Assembly: GCF_003268675.1 (NCBI RefSeq)
Contig: NZ_CP029378.1
Location: 3,720,001 to 3,784,000 of the forward strand
DNA length: 64,000 bases
Direction of reading: 5' to 3'
DNA from: Streptomyces bacillaris
GTDB lineage: Bacteria > Actinomycetota > Actinomycetes > Streptomycetales > Streptomycetaceae
The translations under genes and the position numbers were made by a program. Shown here one piece after another: positions 1-8,735 of this stretch. The notes under the pieces are model-generated. The model was not told the DNA's origin. It worked only from the letters and a program-made list of their open reading frames with translations, and did not search any database. Each line of letters opens with the position of its first letter. The stretch's first letter is position 1.

Positions 1-1168
1 CAGCGGCGGACGCACCGCGCTCCAGCCGGTCGAGCCGGGCCTGCATCGACCGCTCGTCGTCGAAGGCGGCCGGAAGCAGGACCCGGGCGCAGATCAGCTC
101 CACCTGGAGGCGCGGCGAGGTGGCGCCGCGCATCTCGGTGAGCCCCTCGTTGACCAGGTCGGCGGCGCGGCTCAGCTCGGCGGCGCCGAAGACGGAGGCC
201 TGGGCCTGCATCCGCTCCACGACATCGGCGGGGGCGTCGATGAGCCCCTTCTCCCCCGCGTCGGGCACAGCGGCGAGGATCACCAGGTCACGCAGCCGCT
301 CCAGCAGATCCGCGACGAAGCGACGGGGATCGTTGCCGCCCTCGATGACCCGGTCGACGACCTCGAAGGCGGCGGCCCCGTCACCGGCGGCGAAGGCGTC
401 GATGATCGAGTCGAGCAGCGAGCCGTCCGTGTACCCGAGGAGGGCGGTCGCCATGGCGTACGTCACACCGTCGTCGCCCGCACCGGCGAGCAACTGGTCC
501 ATGACGGACATGGAGTCACGCACGGACCCGGCCCCGGCCCGCACGACCAGCGGCAGGACGCCGTCCTCGACGGGGCTGTTCTCCCGCCCGCAGACATCGG
601 CGAGATAGCTGCGCAGGGTCCCGGGAGGGACGAGCCGGAACGGATAGTGGTGCGTACGCGACCGGATCGTCCCGATGACCTTCTCGGGCTCGGTGGTGGC
701 GAAGATGAACTTCAGATGCTCCGGCGGCTCCTCGACCACCTTCAGCAGGGCGTTGAACCCCGCCGGGGTGACCATGTGGGCCTCGTCGATGATGTAGATC
801 TTGTAACGACTGGAGGCGGGCCCGAAGAACGCCTTCTCGCGCAGATCACGGGCGTCGTCCACACCACCGTGCGATGCGGCGTCGATCTCGATGACATCGA
901 TGGACCCCGGCCCGTTCCGCGCGAGGTCCCGGCACGACTGGCACTCCCCGCACGGGGTCGGCGTGGGCCCCTGCTCGCAGTTCAGACAGCGGGCGAGGAT
1001 GCGCGCACTGGTCGTCTTTCCACAGCCGCGCGGCCCGCTGAACAGGTACGCGTGATTGACCCGGTTGTTCCGCAGGGCCTGCTGGAGCGGGTCAGTGACA
1101 TGCTCCTGACCGATGACCTCGGCGAACGACTCGGGGCGGTAGCGGCGGTACAGCGCAAGGGACGACAC
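1..1168 (-). CDS. dnaX: DNA polymerase III subunit gamma/tau, N-terminal part (runs off the window)
   Basis: Clamp-loader ATPase subunit that loads the beta sliding clamp for chromosomal replication. The minus-strand translation opens SSLALYRRYRPESF, then shows the Walker A motif GPRGCGKTT, a four-cysteine zinc module (CLNCEQGPTPTPCGECQSC), the Walker B/DEAH region IIDEAHMVT and the sensor stretch FIFATTEPEKVIGTIRSR, all in the usual DnaX order. About 389 codons are present; the tau-specific C-terminus lies beyond base 1. I chose GTG at 1168 because SSLALYRRYRP is the normal family start. In-frame GTGs at 1192 and 1198 also exist, and a GGAG lies about 10 bases before 1192. The SRP RNA gene lies just upstream on the same strand, a common actinobacterial arrangement. 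Confidence 0.95.
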   Translation of the reverse strand, partial: MSSLALYRRYRPESFAEVIGQEHVTDPLQQALRNNRVNHAYLFSGPRGCGKTTSARILARCLNCEQGPTPTPCGECQSCRDLARNGPGSIDVIEIDAASHGGVDDARDLREKAFFGPASSRYKIYIIDEAHMVTPAGFNALLKVVEEPPEHLKFIFATTEPEKVIGTIRSRTHHYPFRLVPPGTLRSYLADVCGRENSPVEDGVLPLVVRAGAGSVRDSMSVMDQLLAGAGDDGVTYAMATALLGYTDGSLLDSIIDAFAAGDGAAAFEVVDRVIEGGNDPRRFVADLLERLRDLVILAAVPDAGEKGLIDAPADVVERMQAQASVFGAAELSRAADLVNEGLTEMRGATSPRLQVELICARVLLPAAFDDERSMQARLDRLERGASAA

Positions 1169-1217
1169 ATCCACGAGGTTATCGGGGCGCACTGACACCC
1201 GGCTCCACACGGCCCGT

Positions 1218-1307
1218 ACGACCACCCTCGGACAGGCTGCACGACCACCCCCGGGACGGGCTGTACGACCACCCCCGGGACGGGCTGTACGACCACCCCC
1301 GAGTCGG
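1218..1307. repeat. 24-bp tandem repeat between SRP RNA and dnaX
   Basis: Two exact adjacent copies of a 24-bp unit (1241-1264 and 1265-1288, beginning ACGACCACCCCCGGG) are flanked by a diverged copy on the left (from 1218) and a partial copy on the right (1289-1307). The array lies in the dnaX 5' leader on the minus strand. No coding function is apparent. Confidence 0.75.
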
Positions 1308-1376
1308 CCCGCCCGACCATCCCCAGGACGGCCCGCACAGGCACCCCGGCGAGCGAGGCCCCGGGAACGCAAGGAC

Positions 1377-1472
1377 CCCCCACGCACCCGCCAGAGCCGA
1401 CCTACCCTTGCTGCCTTCCGGCCCTGGGGGAGTTCAGTCAGATAGCGCCACGTGAGGGGCTGACGCCCACCT
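1377..1472 (-). ncRNA. ffs: Signal recognition particle RNA, small bacterial type (4.5S)
   Basis: RNA core of the signal recognition particle; it binds Ffh and targets nascent membrane proteins. On the minus strand the near-invariant apical loop region GGCCGGAAGGCAGCAAGGGT is present at about 1405-1425, flanked by stretches that can pair into the long SRP hairpin. Ends are estimated from the expected length of about 95 nt and are uncertain by several bases. The location directly upstream of dnaX supports the call. Confidence 0.88.
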
Positions 1473-1595
1473 TAGCCGATCCCCGCCCCCTCCGGTCCAC
1501 CCGCCCGCCCCACCGGACGACCTGCGCGGCCGCTCCGGACGATCTTCGGGGAACGTGTTCGCGAGCACCCTCCAACGTCTTGTATTGTTTGCGGC

Positions 1596-1680
1596 GGAGG
1601 ATTCGCCTAGTGGCCTAGGGCGCACGCTTGGAAAGCGTGTTGGGGGCAACCCCTCACGAGTTCGAATCTCGTATCCTCCG
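1596..1680 (+). tRNA. tRNA-Ser(GGA)
   Basis: Class II tRNA of 85 nt. Acceptor arms GGAGGAT (1596-1602) and ATCCTCC (1673-1679) pair, with discriminator G at 1680. The anticodon loop TTGGAAA sits on a CACGC/GCGTG stem and gives anticodon GGA, reading UCC/UCU serine codons. A long variable arm precedes the T-loop TTCGAATC. CCA is not encoded. Confidence 0.95.
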
Positions 1681-1688
1681 CCTCGATT

Positions 1689-1722
1689 GAAGGCCCGGAC
1701 CGTTTCGACGGTCCGGGCCTTC
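1689..1722 (+). terminator. Terminator hairpin after tRNA-Ser(GGA)
   Basis: A perfect 14-bp stem (GAAGGCCCGGACCG at 1689-1702, complement at 1709-1722) with a 6-nt loop starts 8 nt after the tRNA. There is no long T tract, which is normal for streptomycetes. Confidence 0.8.
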
Positions 1723-1842
1723 GTCGTTCTCCGGCACAAGCCTCCGAATCGAATGAGGACGGCACTCCTCCTTGCCACGCCGAACCAACGGTGTCACCAT
1801 TGGTTCAAAATTGATGTGCGAGCTTCTGCGAGGTGCGGCGAC

Positions 1843-3069
1843 ATGGCGGGCGACAGGAAATGGGCGGCCGGGGCCGGGGTGGTCGCGACGGCTGCGGTGG
1901 TTGCGGGGGCGGCCGCGGGGGTGCGGTGGGCTTGGCGGCATCAGGACGAGCTGATGATGCGGCCGCCGTTGAACGAGTGGACGTTCGCGCACATGTCGCT
2001 GCTGCTGCCGACGGAGACCGTGCCGCGGGCCGGCCGCCCGAGCGTCCTGCCGCGGGCTCCCCGGCCGCTGGAGTTCACGTACGAGTGGGAGGGGGCGACG
2101 AGGACGCTGTCCGACCTGCACACCCGGACGCGTACGACGGGGTTCGCGGTCGTGCACCGGGGGCGGCTGGTGCACGAGGCGTACCCGGGGCGGTTCGCGG
2201 GGCCGGACCGGCGGTTCCAGTTGTTCTCGCTGACGAAGTCGGTGACCTCGGCGCTCGTGGGGATCGCGCTGGAGGAGGGCGCGATCGGGTCGACGGACGA
2301 CAAGGCCGTCACGTACTGCCCGGAGCTGGCCGGTTCCGCGTTCGACGGCCCGACGGTCGAGGACCTGCTGCACATGAGCAGCGGGGCGGGCGGCGAGGAG
2401 GACTACGAGGACCCGGACGCCCCCGTCAACCGGCTGATGCGGGCGGTGACCGGGCAGGGAGGCACCGTACTGGAAGCCGTACGGTCGGTCCGGCCGCACA
2501 GCACGCCGGGCACCCGGTTCAACTACTCCACGCTCGACACCCAGGTGCTGGGCTGGGTCCTGGAGGCGGCGACCGGACGGACGCTGGCGCGGTACGCCGC
2601 CGAGCGGCTGTGGGGGCCGATCGGGGCGGAGTACGACGCGTACTACGCGCTGTCGCGGGGGGTGCCGCGTACGGCCGTCGGCGGCGGTTCGTTCAACGCC
2701 ACGGTCCGGGACATGGCCCGGTTCGGCCTGCTGATGGCCCGCGGCGGCCGGTGGGGCGGGGAGCAGGTCGTCCCGCAGCGGTGGGTCGAGCGCAGCCGCG
2801 GGGCGGGCCTGCCGCATCTGGAGGGCGGCGCGCTCGGTGAGGCGTACCCGGCCCATTACGGGTACTCCAACCAGTGGTGGACCCTCGGCGGACCGCACCG
2901 CGCCTTCACCGGCCTCGGGATACACGGGCAGTTCCTCTGGGTCGACCCGGAGGCCGACGCGGTGGTGGTGAAGACCAGCGCCTGGCCGGTGGCCGACGAC
3001 CCCGCGCTGGACGGCGAGACCGCGACGGCGCTCACCGCGCTGGTGGCCCATCTGTCGGCGGCCGGGTAG
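1843..3069 (+). CDS. Serine hydrolase, beta-lactamase fold, NylB/EstB-like
   Basis: Predicted penicillin-binding-protein-like hydrolase of 408 aa. Residues 8-27 form a hydrophobic Ala/Val-rich segment followed by RWAWRH, so the protein is probably membrane-anchored or exported. Active-site motifs: SxxK as SLTK (Ser129, Lys132) in FSLTKSVTSALVG; a YxS/YxN-type motif NYST (Tyr228); and a C-terminal HxG-like GIHGQF. The spacing and the SVTSALVGIALEEG context resemble 6-aminohexanoate-dimer hydrolases (NylB group) more than true class C beta-lactamases, but the substrate is unknown. I chose ATG 1843 because GAGG lies about 9 nt upstream; the frame is open further back but runs into the tRNA. A TetR-family gene follows 150 bp downstream. 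Confidence 0.85.
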   Translation: MAGDRKWAAGAGVVATAAVVAGAAAGVRWAWRHQDELMMRPPLNEWTFAHMSLLLPTETVPRAGRPSVLPRAPRPLEFTYEWEGATRTLSDLHTRTRTTGFAVVHRGRLVHEAYPGRFAGPDRRFQLFSLTKSVTSALVGIALEEGAIGSTDDKAVTYCPELAGSAFDGPTVEDLLHMSSGAGGEEDYEDPDAPVNRLMRAVTGQGGTVLEAVRSVRPHSTPGTRFNYSTLDTQVLGWVLEAATGRTLARYAAERLWGPIGAEYDAYYALSRGVPRTAVGGGSFNATVRDMARFGLLMARGGRWGGEQVVPQRWVERSRGAGLPHLEGGALGEAYPAHYGYSNQWWTLGGPHRAFTGLGIHGQFLWVDPEADAVVVKTSAWPVADDPALDGETATALTALVAHLSAAG

Positions 3070-3219
3070 TCGCCCCGTGGGGCTGGGATGCAGTCAGTCC
3101 CTGAGGCTCGGAGGCAGTCGCCGCCCGGGGCCCGGAGGTGGTCGCCCCGTGCGGCCTGGTTGCCCCGCGCGGCCTGGTCGCCCCCTGGGGCTCGGTAGTC
3201 GCGCGCCTAGGATGGGAGC
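3070..3219 (+). repeat. Degenerate GTCGCCCCGTG/GGGCTCGG repeats in the spacer
   Basis: The spacer before the TetR gene consists of five or six imperfect copies of a roughly 25-bp unit built on GTCGCCCC...GGCCTGG and GGGGCTCGG. No promoter or operator stands out. AGGA about 7 nt before 3220 is the ribosome site of the next gene. Confidence 0.45.
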
Positions 3220-3927
3220 ATGACGGATCCCGACAGCCCGGCCCCCCGATCCGTCGGCGCCAGACGGGGGCGGCCGCCCTCGAACGCGCTCAGCCGGGAA
3301 CGCATCCTGGACGCGGCGCTGACGCTGCTGGAGCGGGAAGGCCCGGAGGCACTGACGCTGCGCAGGCTCGGCGCGGACCTGGGGTCCAACCACACGGCAG
3401 TGCTGCGCTACTTCTCCGGCAAGGACGACATCCTCCTCGGCCTCGCCGAGCGGCTGATCGCCGAGGCCGTCGACGGCTTCGAGCCCGGCCCGACCTGGCG
3501 GGCGACCCTCACCGAGCTGGCCCGCCGGGTCCGCCGGGCCTGCCTGGCACACCCCGCGCTCGCCGTGCTGGTCGCCTCCCGGGTGTCCCGGCGCGACGCG
3601 GAGTTCCGGGGCGCGGACCTGGTCATCGGCGCGCTGCTGGGGGCGGGCTTCGGTGCGCGGGAGTCCGCCCGCTACTACCGGGCGCTGGTCGACGTCACGC
3701 TGGCGATGAGCTCCTTCGAGGCCGCTTCGGCCGTGCTGGACGGGCCCGAGCGGGAGGGCGACCGGATGGCCTGGCAGCGCGAGTACCTCATGGCCTCTCC
3801 GCAGCGCTTCCCTCAACTCGCCTCCGTAGCACCGCATTTGGCGCAGGCCGACGAGGACGACCAGTTCGAGTTCGTGATGGGTCTGCTGCTGGACGCGGTG
3901 GAGGCGCGCTCCGGCCGCTCCGCGTGA
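3220..3927 (+). CDS. TetR/AcrR family transcriptional regulator
   Basis: One-domain-plus-sensor repressor of 235 aa. After a basic lead (RRGRPPSNALSRERI) the TetR helix-turn-helix is clear at about residues 28-72: ILDAALTLLEREGPEALTLR, then LGSNHTAVLRYFSGKDDILL. The C-terminal ligand-binding half (about 80-225) is alpha-helical and diverged, so the ligand cannot be inferred. It follows the NylB-like hydrolase on the same strand and precedes a membrane protein gene by 93 bp; either could be its target. Start ATG 3220 has AGGA at a good distance. Confidence 0.88.
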   Translation: MTDPDSPAPRSVGARRGRPPSNALSRERILDAALTLLEREGPEALTLRRLGADLGSNHTAVLRYFSGKDDILLGLAERLIAEAVDGFEPGPTWRATLTELARRVRRACLAHPALAVLVASRVSRRDAEFRGADLVIGALLGAGFGARESARYYRALVDVTLAMSSFEAASAVLDGPEREGDRMAWQREYLMASPQRFPQLASVAPHLAQADEDDQFEFVMGLLLDAVEARSGRSA

Positions 3928-4020
3928 CGCGGCGCGGGCCCGGAGTACGTCCGCCACCCGCCGTACCTCTCCCCTAGCCTTCTGAGTACGGGGAACGCAG
4001 TCGTCACGGGGGACGGGATC

Positions 4021-6426
4021 ATGGGGACAGGCGCGGGCAAGGGCACCCCGGCGGCGTGGAGGCGTCGGCGGCGTATCGCGGTGTACGAGGCACCCGCGCT
4101 GGCGGTGTTTCTCGGGATCCTGCCGTTGTCGGTGTTCGCCGCGACGGCGGTGTGGGCCTTCGACGGGGACCGCGAGCGGCGCTTCCTGCTGCTGATGGTC
4201 TGTCTGGGACCTGCCGCTCTCGGGGTGTTGGTGCTGGGCCTGTACGTGCTGCTGCGCGGGATGCTGCGGCCGGCCGATGTGGTGGCGGGGGCCCTGTACG
4301 ACGAGTCCGCGGGCGCCGGGCTGCCTCCCGCGCTGCCCCGTTCCGTACCGGGCCGGGGCGGGTGGCCGCTGCTGACCTGGGCCTGGGGTACGGCGTTCGC
4401 CGGCGGGCTCGTCGCGTTCTGGTTCCTCGGCGTGGGCGAGCCCGGGGAGGACGGGCGGCTCCACTCCACCGGTGAACTGTGGCTCTGGGGCGGCGCCTTG
4501 GCCGTGATCGCCCTGTACTGCGCGCTCAACGTGGAGGGAGCCGTCTCCCGTGTCCTCCCCGGCCGCACCCGTGCCGTGCGCGGGACCGTACGCCGCGGGC
4601 ATGTGGTGGTCGCGGCGGCCGGGGGCGATCCGCGCGGCCCCCTCTCCGTCGACCTGCGTATACCGGGCCTGGATCCCGACGAGGCGGCCGACGGGCTGGA
4701 AGGGCTGGACCTCTGGCTCTGCTGGGACAGCCGTCGGGCCAAGCGGGACTTCGCCCAGGACGGCCCGCCCCGCCTGGACTGCGCCGCCCTCCTCGTCTTC
4801 GACGGCGGACAGGCCGTGCGCGCCCGCGCCCTCTTCCCGCCCGGCCGCTCCCCCTGGGCCGAAGGCGCCCCGACCGGCTCTCCCGAGGCCCCCGTGGACC
4901 CGGACCGCAGGGTCGCCGTGTGGAACCCCCGGTCCACCTGGCCACTGACGCTGGCCGCACCGGCGTACGGCCTCTACGCCCTGGCGGGGGTCTGCGCCGG
5001 GGGCCTGTTCACCGAGGGCGCGTCGCGCGGGCTGCTCGCGGTCGGCGGCGTCATCGCACTGGTGCTGGCACGGGCGCAGCACTTCCCCCCGATGTACGAA
5101 CGGGCCCTCGCCCCCGCCTGGTACCGCGACCGCTCCCCCACCGGCCCGGACCGTACGGACCAGGCATCCGCCCCCACGGACCGCACGGACCAGGCATCCA
5201 CCTCCACGGACCGTACGGACCGGGCCTCCCCTCCGGACCGTACGGACCGGGGCTCCCCCCTCCCCGCGGAACGCCCCGCCCCCGGCGCCGACCGGGTGCG
5301 CCGCGCACTCCGTCGGCTCCCCGTCCTCATCGCCCTGGCCACGCTCGTCCCGCTGTCCGCGGTCGTCTCGCTCGGGGCCTGGCTGGTCTGGCCGGACCGG
5401 GAGGAGCGGCTCGCGGTGACGGCGGGCGGACTGGCCGTCTCCGCCGGGGTGCTGGTCGTCCTGCTGGTCCACCGGATCGCCACCGGCCGGATCCACCCGT
5501 ACGAGATCAGGGCGGTGCGGGCCACGCTGGGTGCCGCACAGGAGTCCACGCAGGGCACCGCACGGGAGTCGGTGCCGGGCAGCCGCCTGCGGAAGGGCCG
5601 CTACCTCATCGGGGCGATCGGCGTCGGGGGCTGGCTGGCCGGGCTGGTCTTCCTGATACCCGCAGGTGATGTGACGTCCAGCCCGCTCATCGACCGGCTC
5701 CGCGCGGAGGGGGCCGTGGTCGCCGAGGTGACCATCGAGAACGCCCACCTCGTGGAGAGGCACTACTCGACCAAGAAAGGCGGCGGGCGCGGTCCCCAGT
5801 ACGCGGTGACCCAGAAACTGGCCGTCAGGCTGCCCACCGACAGCGGCTCCTTCGACTTCGCCACCGTCCGCACCCTGAGCGCCCAGGTGCGGGTCGCGGG
5901 CGACCGCATCAAGGTCATCTACGCCCCCGGGAACACCGCCCTGGGCGCCTACATCGGCGGCGACTCCCGTTCCGGCGCCGGCTCCTGGCTGGGCAGTGCC
6001 CAGGGCTACCAGGACGATCTCCAGCGCCTCCTCGACGACCGCGCGCTCTCCGGGCGGCAACTCGTGCTCTTCGGCATCCCGTGGGCGCTGGCCACCGTCA
6101 TCTGCGTGTCCGTGGCCCACGCCACGCGGCTGAACGGCCCGGACGCTCCCCCGTCGTGGCCGCTGACGATCCCGTACGCCTGCTTCGTGACGGCGGCTCT
6201 GGCCCTCGCCGGCAGCGGCCTGCTCCTCACCGACCGGGTCGACGGTCTCGGGCGCCTGGTGCTGGGCGCCGCCACCGCCTTCTGCGCGGTGCTGAGCCTC
6301 ACCACGCGGTTCGCGACGGAGGACCCGGAGGGGGACGACTCCGCGCAGGAGAAGGGGCAGGGGAAGGGGCGGGGGCAGGAGAAAGGGCAGGAGCAAGGGA
6401 AGGGCCAGGAGCCGGGATCCGCCTGA
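4021..6426 (+). CDS. Large multi-pass membrane protein with a DUF3592-like extracytoplasmic segment
   Basis: 801-aa protein of unknown function. About eight hydrophobic segments are visible in N-terminal, middle and C-terminal clusters: residues ~20-50, 55-80, 120-145, 155-175, 305-350, 440-490, 525-545 and 680-770. A soluble stretch at about 555-640 (VVAEVTIENAHLVERHY to IKVIYAPGNTALGAYIG) resembles DUF3592 proteins. Residues ~375-415 are a low-complexity linker made of DRTD-Q-A-S repeats, encoded by about 33-bp DNA repeats at 5145-5260. The C-terminus is a charged EKGQGKGRGQEKGQ tail. Similar proteins are common in streptomycetes without known role. Confidence 0.75.
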   Translation: MGTGAGKGTPAAWRRRRRIAVYEAPALAVFLGILPLSVFAATAVWAFDGDRERRFLLLMVCLGPAALGVLVLGLYVLLRGMLRPADVVAGALYDESAGAGLPPALPRSVPGRGGWPLLTWAWGTAFAGGLVAFWFLGVGEPGEDGRLHSTGELWLWGGALAVIALYCALNVEGAVSRVLPGRTRAVRGTVRRGHVVVAAAGGDPRGPLSVDLRIPGLDPDEAADGLEGLDLWLCWDSRRAKRDFAQDGPPRLDCAALLVFDGGQAVRARALFPPGRSPWAEGAPTGSPEAPVDPDRRVAVWNPRSTWPLTLAAPAYGLYALAGVCAGGLFTEGASRGLLAVGGVIALVLARAQHFPPMYERALAPAWYRDRSPTGPDRTDQASAPTDRTDQASTSTDRTDRASPPDRTDRGSPLPAERPAPGADRVRRALRRLPVLIALATLVPLSAVVSLGAWLVWPDREERLAVTAGGLAVSAGVLVVLLVHRIATGRIHPYEIRAVRATLGAAQESTQGTARESVPGSRLRKGRYLIGAIGVGGWLAGLVFLIPAGDVTSSPLIDRLRAEGAVVAEVTIENAHLVERHYSTKKGGGRGPQYAVTQKLAVRLPTDSGSFDFATVRTLSAQVRVAGDRIKVIYAPGNTALGAYIGGDSRSGAGSWLGSAQGYQDDLQRLLDDRALSGRQLVLFGIPWALATVICVSVAHATRLNGPDAPPSWPLTIPYACFVTAALALAGSGLLLTDRVDGLGRLVLGAATAFCAVLSLTTRFATEDPEGDDSAQEKGQGKGRGQEKGQEQGKGQEPGSA

Positions 6427-6456
6427 CACCGGACGGCGACGCAGGCTGCGCGCCGG

Positions 6457-7398
6457 TCAGCCCCCGAGGGGCAGTCCCCGTGCCGCGTAGTAGGCACGCA
6501 GGGCGGCCTCGCTGCCGGAGCCCATGGCCGTCATGATCCGCTGGAAGCGCGCCGAGCGCAGGTCACCGGCGACGATGATGCGCGGGTGCTGGCCGCCCGG
6601 CGGGCAGTAGCCGTCGGCGTCCCGGACGAGGTCGCCCGCGGGGGCGGTGGGCGCGCTCCCGATGCTGACGTGGGCGGCGTCGACCGTGATCGTACGGTGT
6701 CCGCCTCCCCGGCTCCGTACGTCCGCGGCCACCCCACCTCCTTCGGAGGCGTACAGCGTCAGATGCTCGACGGGCAGGAGCGTGACGCGCGGATCGTCGC
6801 GGATCTCCTCGACCTTGTACGTGTCCGCCTCCGGGTACGCCACGAGCAGGCGGGTGGCGGTGGCCGGGTGGGCGCGGAGGAAGGTGCCGATCGGGCGGTC
6901 GCCGCCGAGGACGAGGAGCGTACGGCCTTCGGCGTGGTCCGGGTCGGCCTGCGGGAGCGGCGGGAGGGTGAGGCCGTCGGGGGCGGTGACCCAGGGGACG
7001 TCGCCGGGCTGGAGGGGGCCGACGCCGGTGGCGACGACCGCGTACGGGGCCGTCAGGCGCGTACCGGTGTCCAGGGTGACGGCGATGTGGTCGTCGTGGC
7101 CGCGCAGTTCGACGACACGGCGGCCGAGCAGCGGGCGGCACAGCTCCGTGCCCCGCACCTCCGCCGCGATGGCGTCGGCCAGGGCGGGACCGCTGGTGTG
7201 GCCGCCGAGGACGTTGTTCAGGGCCGGGATGCGGTAAAGGTTGCGGCAGAGGGTGTCCGGCTCGACCAGAACCGAGCGCATGCCGACACCGGCAGCCATC
7301 CGGACGGCGGCACAACCGGCCGGACCGCCACCGATGACGATCAGGTCGGTGTCGTGCGCTTCGTGGGGCCCGGGGCGGCGGGGCGGGGTGTCGGCCAT
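6457..7398 (-). CDS. Thioredoxin-reductase-like FAD/NAD(P)-binding oxidoreductase lacking the CxxC pair
   Basis: 313-aa flavoprotein of the thioredoxin reductase fold. The FAD-binding Rossmann motif is near the N-terminus (DLIVIGGGPAGCAAVRMA), followed by VVATGVGP, an NAD(P)-region motif LLVLGGDRPIGTF (imperfect GxGxxA/G) and the C-terminal FAD motif IIVAGDLRSARFQRI. The redox-active CxxC that true TrxB carries between the two nucleotide domains is absent: that region reads VPWVTAPDGLTLPPLP. It therefore cannot reduce thioredoxin in the usual way and may act on another partner or small molecule, or only bind FAD. ATG 7398 was chosen over upstream codons because TGGA lies about 9 nt before it. 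Confidence 0.8.
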   Translation of the reverse strand: MADTPPRRPGPHEAHDTDLIVIGGGPAGCAAVRMAAGVGMRSVLVEPDTLCRNLYRIPALNNVLGGHTSGPALADAIAAEVRGTELCRPLLGRRVVELRGHDDHIAVTLDTGTRLTAPYAVVATGVGPLQPGDVPWVTAPDGLTLPPLPQADPDHAEGRTLLVLGGDRPIGTFLRAHPATATRLLVAYPEADTYKVEEIRDDPRVTLLPVEHLTLYASEGGGVAADVRSRGGGHRTITVDAAHVSIGSAPTAPAGDLVRDADGYCPPGGQHPRIIVAGDLRSARFQRIMTAMGSGSEAALRAYYAARGLPLGG

Positions 7399-7604
7399 GG
7401 TCGCCATTCCAGCATCGGGGTCGTCGTGTGCCCAGCGCGCGCTACACACTCAACGGACAACAGGCAGACCGTAGACCTTTGGCCGTGACTGAGGAACAGC
7501 TCCCTGTGCTGAGCGGGCCCGAGTGCTCGTAAGATCGGGGAGATGCGAACCGGCGGTCGCATCTGCGGGCCCTCACCTCCAAGAGGCCGTCGCGAGACAG
7601 GCGA

Positions 7605-8207
7605 TCACCGACCTCCCTCGTGAGCGTCAGCGGCAGGTGGCCAGTCCGGCCTCGCTGTCGTTCCCGGCCCCGATCGGTCAGCGCCTGGCACACGCAGAAG
7701 TCGAGCCCATTCGGGGCACCGAAGCCAAGGCACTCGCCGCCCCGCAATACGTGGGGACACCCGGGCCAACTGCTCGGCTATGTACATCGCATCCTGGCGG
7801 GCCCGGCGGTAATCGAAACGAAGGTACTGCGCGCAAGCCAGTCGTGTGAGCTCCTCCGGCAGATCGTCCTGGCGTAAACGCTCCGCTCCGGACAGCAGCA
7901 CAGGAACGACGGTTCGATCAAGCCTGATTGCCTCTTCGATCTCCCTCCTCACCCAGTCCTGTGAGGGCGAGGGGCGACGATCGGAGGGGGTGAACCTGCT
8001 CGACCAGCCCGGATCCACTATGACGAGCATGACGTGACACTCCCCCACAGCCTCCAGTATGGATGTCGCGAAATCGGCTCCCGCCTTTATGGATTTCGCT
8101 GCGCGAAATACCCTCTCTTCACCGAAGTGCGCCGACAGCAGTTCGTCCAGAAGAGCCGCCGCATAGGCTCCCTCTCCCCTGCGGTAGTTGATAAACACAC
8201 GAGCCAT
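7605..8207 (-). CDS. TIR-domain protein, probably enzymatic (NAD-consuming)
   Basis: 200-aa protein starting at ATG 8207 behind a strong GGAGGGG site. Residues 1-135 form a bacterial TIR domain: MARVFINYRRGEG opens the first strand; GEERVFRAAKSIKAGADF matches the BB-loop region; VMLVIVDPGWSS is the third strand; and W85-x3-E89 in QDWVRREIEEAI places a glutamate where catalytic Glu sits in NAD-cleaving TIRs. The last ~45 residues are Arg/Pro/Gly-rich with no recognisable domain, so the C-terminus may be frameshifted or degraded. TIR proteins act in phage defence and immune signalling, usually with a sensor gene; here no intact partner is seen, only decayed sequence upstream. Confidence 0.85.
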   Translation of the reverse strand: MARVFINYRRGEGAYAAALLDELLSAHFGEERVFRAAKSIKAGADFATSILEAVGECHVMLVIVDPGWSSRFTPSDRRPSPSQDWVRREIEEAIRLDRTVVPVLLSGAERLRQDDLPEELTRLACAQYLRFDYRRARQDAMYIAEQLARVSPRIAGRRVPWLRCPEWARLLRVPGADRSGPGTTARPDWPPAADAHEGGR

Positions 8208-8735
8208 CTGGCACCCCTCCGTCGCTAACCCCGGCCGCGCCGATTCTTGCGAGCCGCTGGTCAGCCGTCGGCTCGAAGCATCCACAAGGCCGTCGGTCGA
8301 CCACTCCACGACCGCCCTGCCGCGGCCCCGGCCTTCGAGGTGTACCTTCCCCTGCGATCTCCCCCGGTCGAGACGGTCAGGACGGGGTATGTCCGGATGC
8401 TTTCGATCGTGAACATGGCGGGGGAGCCGGGTGGTGCCGAAGGATCGGGGTCCATCCGGTGGGGGCCCTGGGGCGTCTACGCCAACGAGATCGGGCCCTA
8501 CGACCCGTGCTCCTGGAGGGCCATACGACCGGCCGGGAGTGGCTGCACCTCTCCTGGCCTCACACCTGGGCGGCCGGGCGCCGGTCTTCCCCTCGCAGGC
8601 GCTGGTAGAAGAAGAGTTGCTCATCCTTCCGGCCCCTCCGACCGCTACGGACTGATCTGTCAGAGAGCTGGTTCCTCGCCACCGCCACGGGCATCATCTC
8701 TCTGGCCGCCGCGGTCTCTCTCGTGACGATCGCCC
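8208..8735. other. Gap upstream of the TIR gene with a membrane-tail remnant
   Basis: No convincing gene in about 530 bp. On the plus strand, an open frame without a start codon (8609-8743) encodes about 44 residues ending in a typical C-terminal membrane anchor (SWFLATATGIISLAAAVSLV, then TIALS and stop). It overlaps the 3' end of the next minus-strand gene by 8 bp. This looks like the tail of a lost membrane protein that may once have neighboured the TIR gene. Confidence 0.4.

Noticed and set aside
1654..3051. 465-codon open frame antisense to the NylB-like hydrolase
   Set aside because: Mirror frame of a GC-rich gene, Arg/Pro-rich with no domain; it would also run through tRNA-Ser.
3094..6429. 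1111-codon open frame on the minus strand over the membrane protein and TetR genes
   Set aside because: Low-complexity Gly/Arg/Gln translation; the plus-strand frames encode a clear HTH and membrane helices.
8261..8455. Minus-strand 64-codon frame (FTIESIRTYPVLTVSTGG) resembling a transposase start
   Set aside because: The resemblance to IS1380/PIF-type N-termini is faint, no further transposase motif follows and no terminal inverted repeats were seen.
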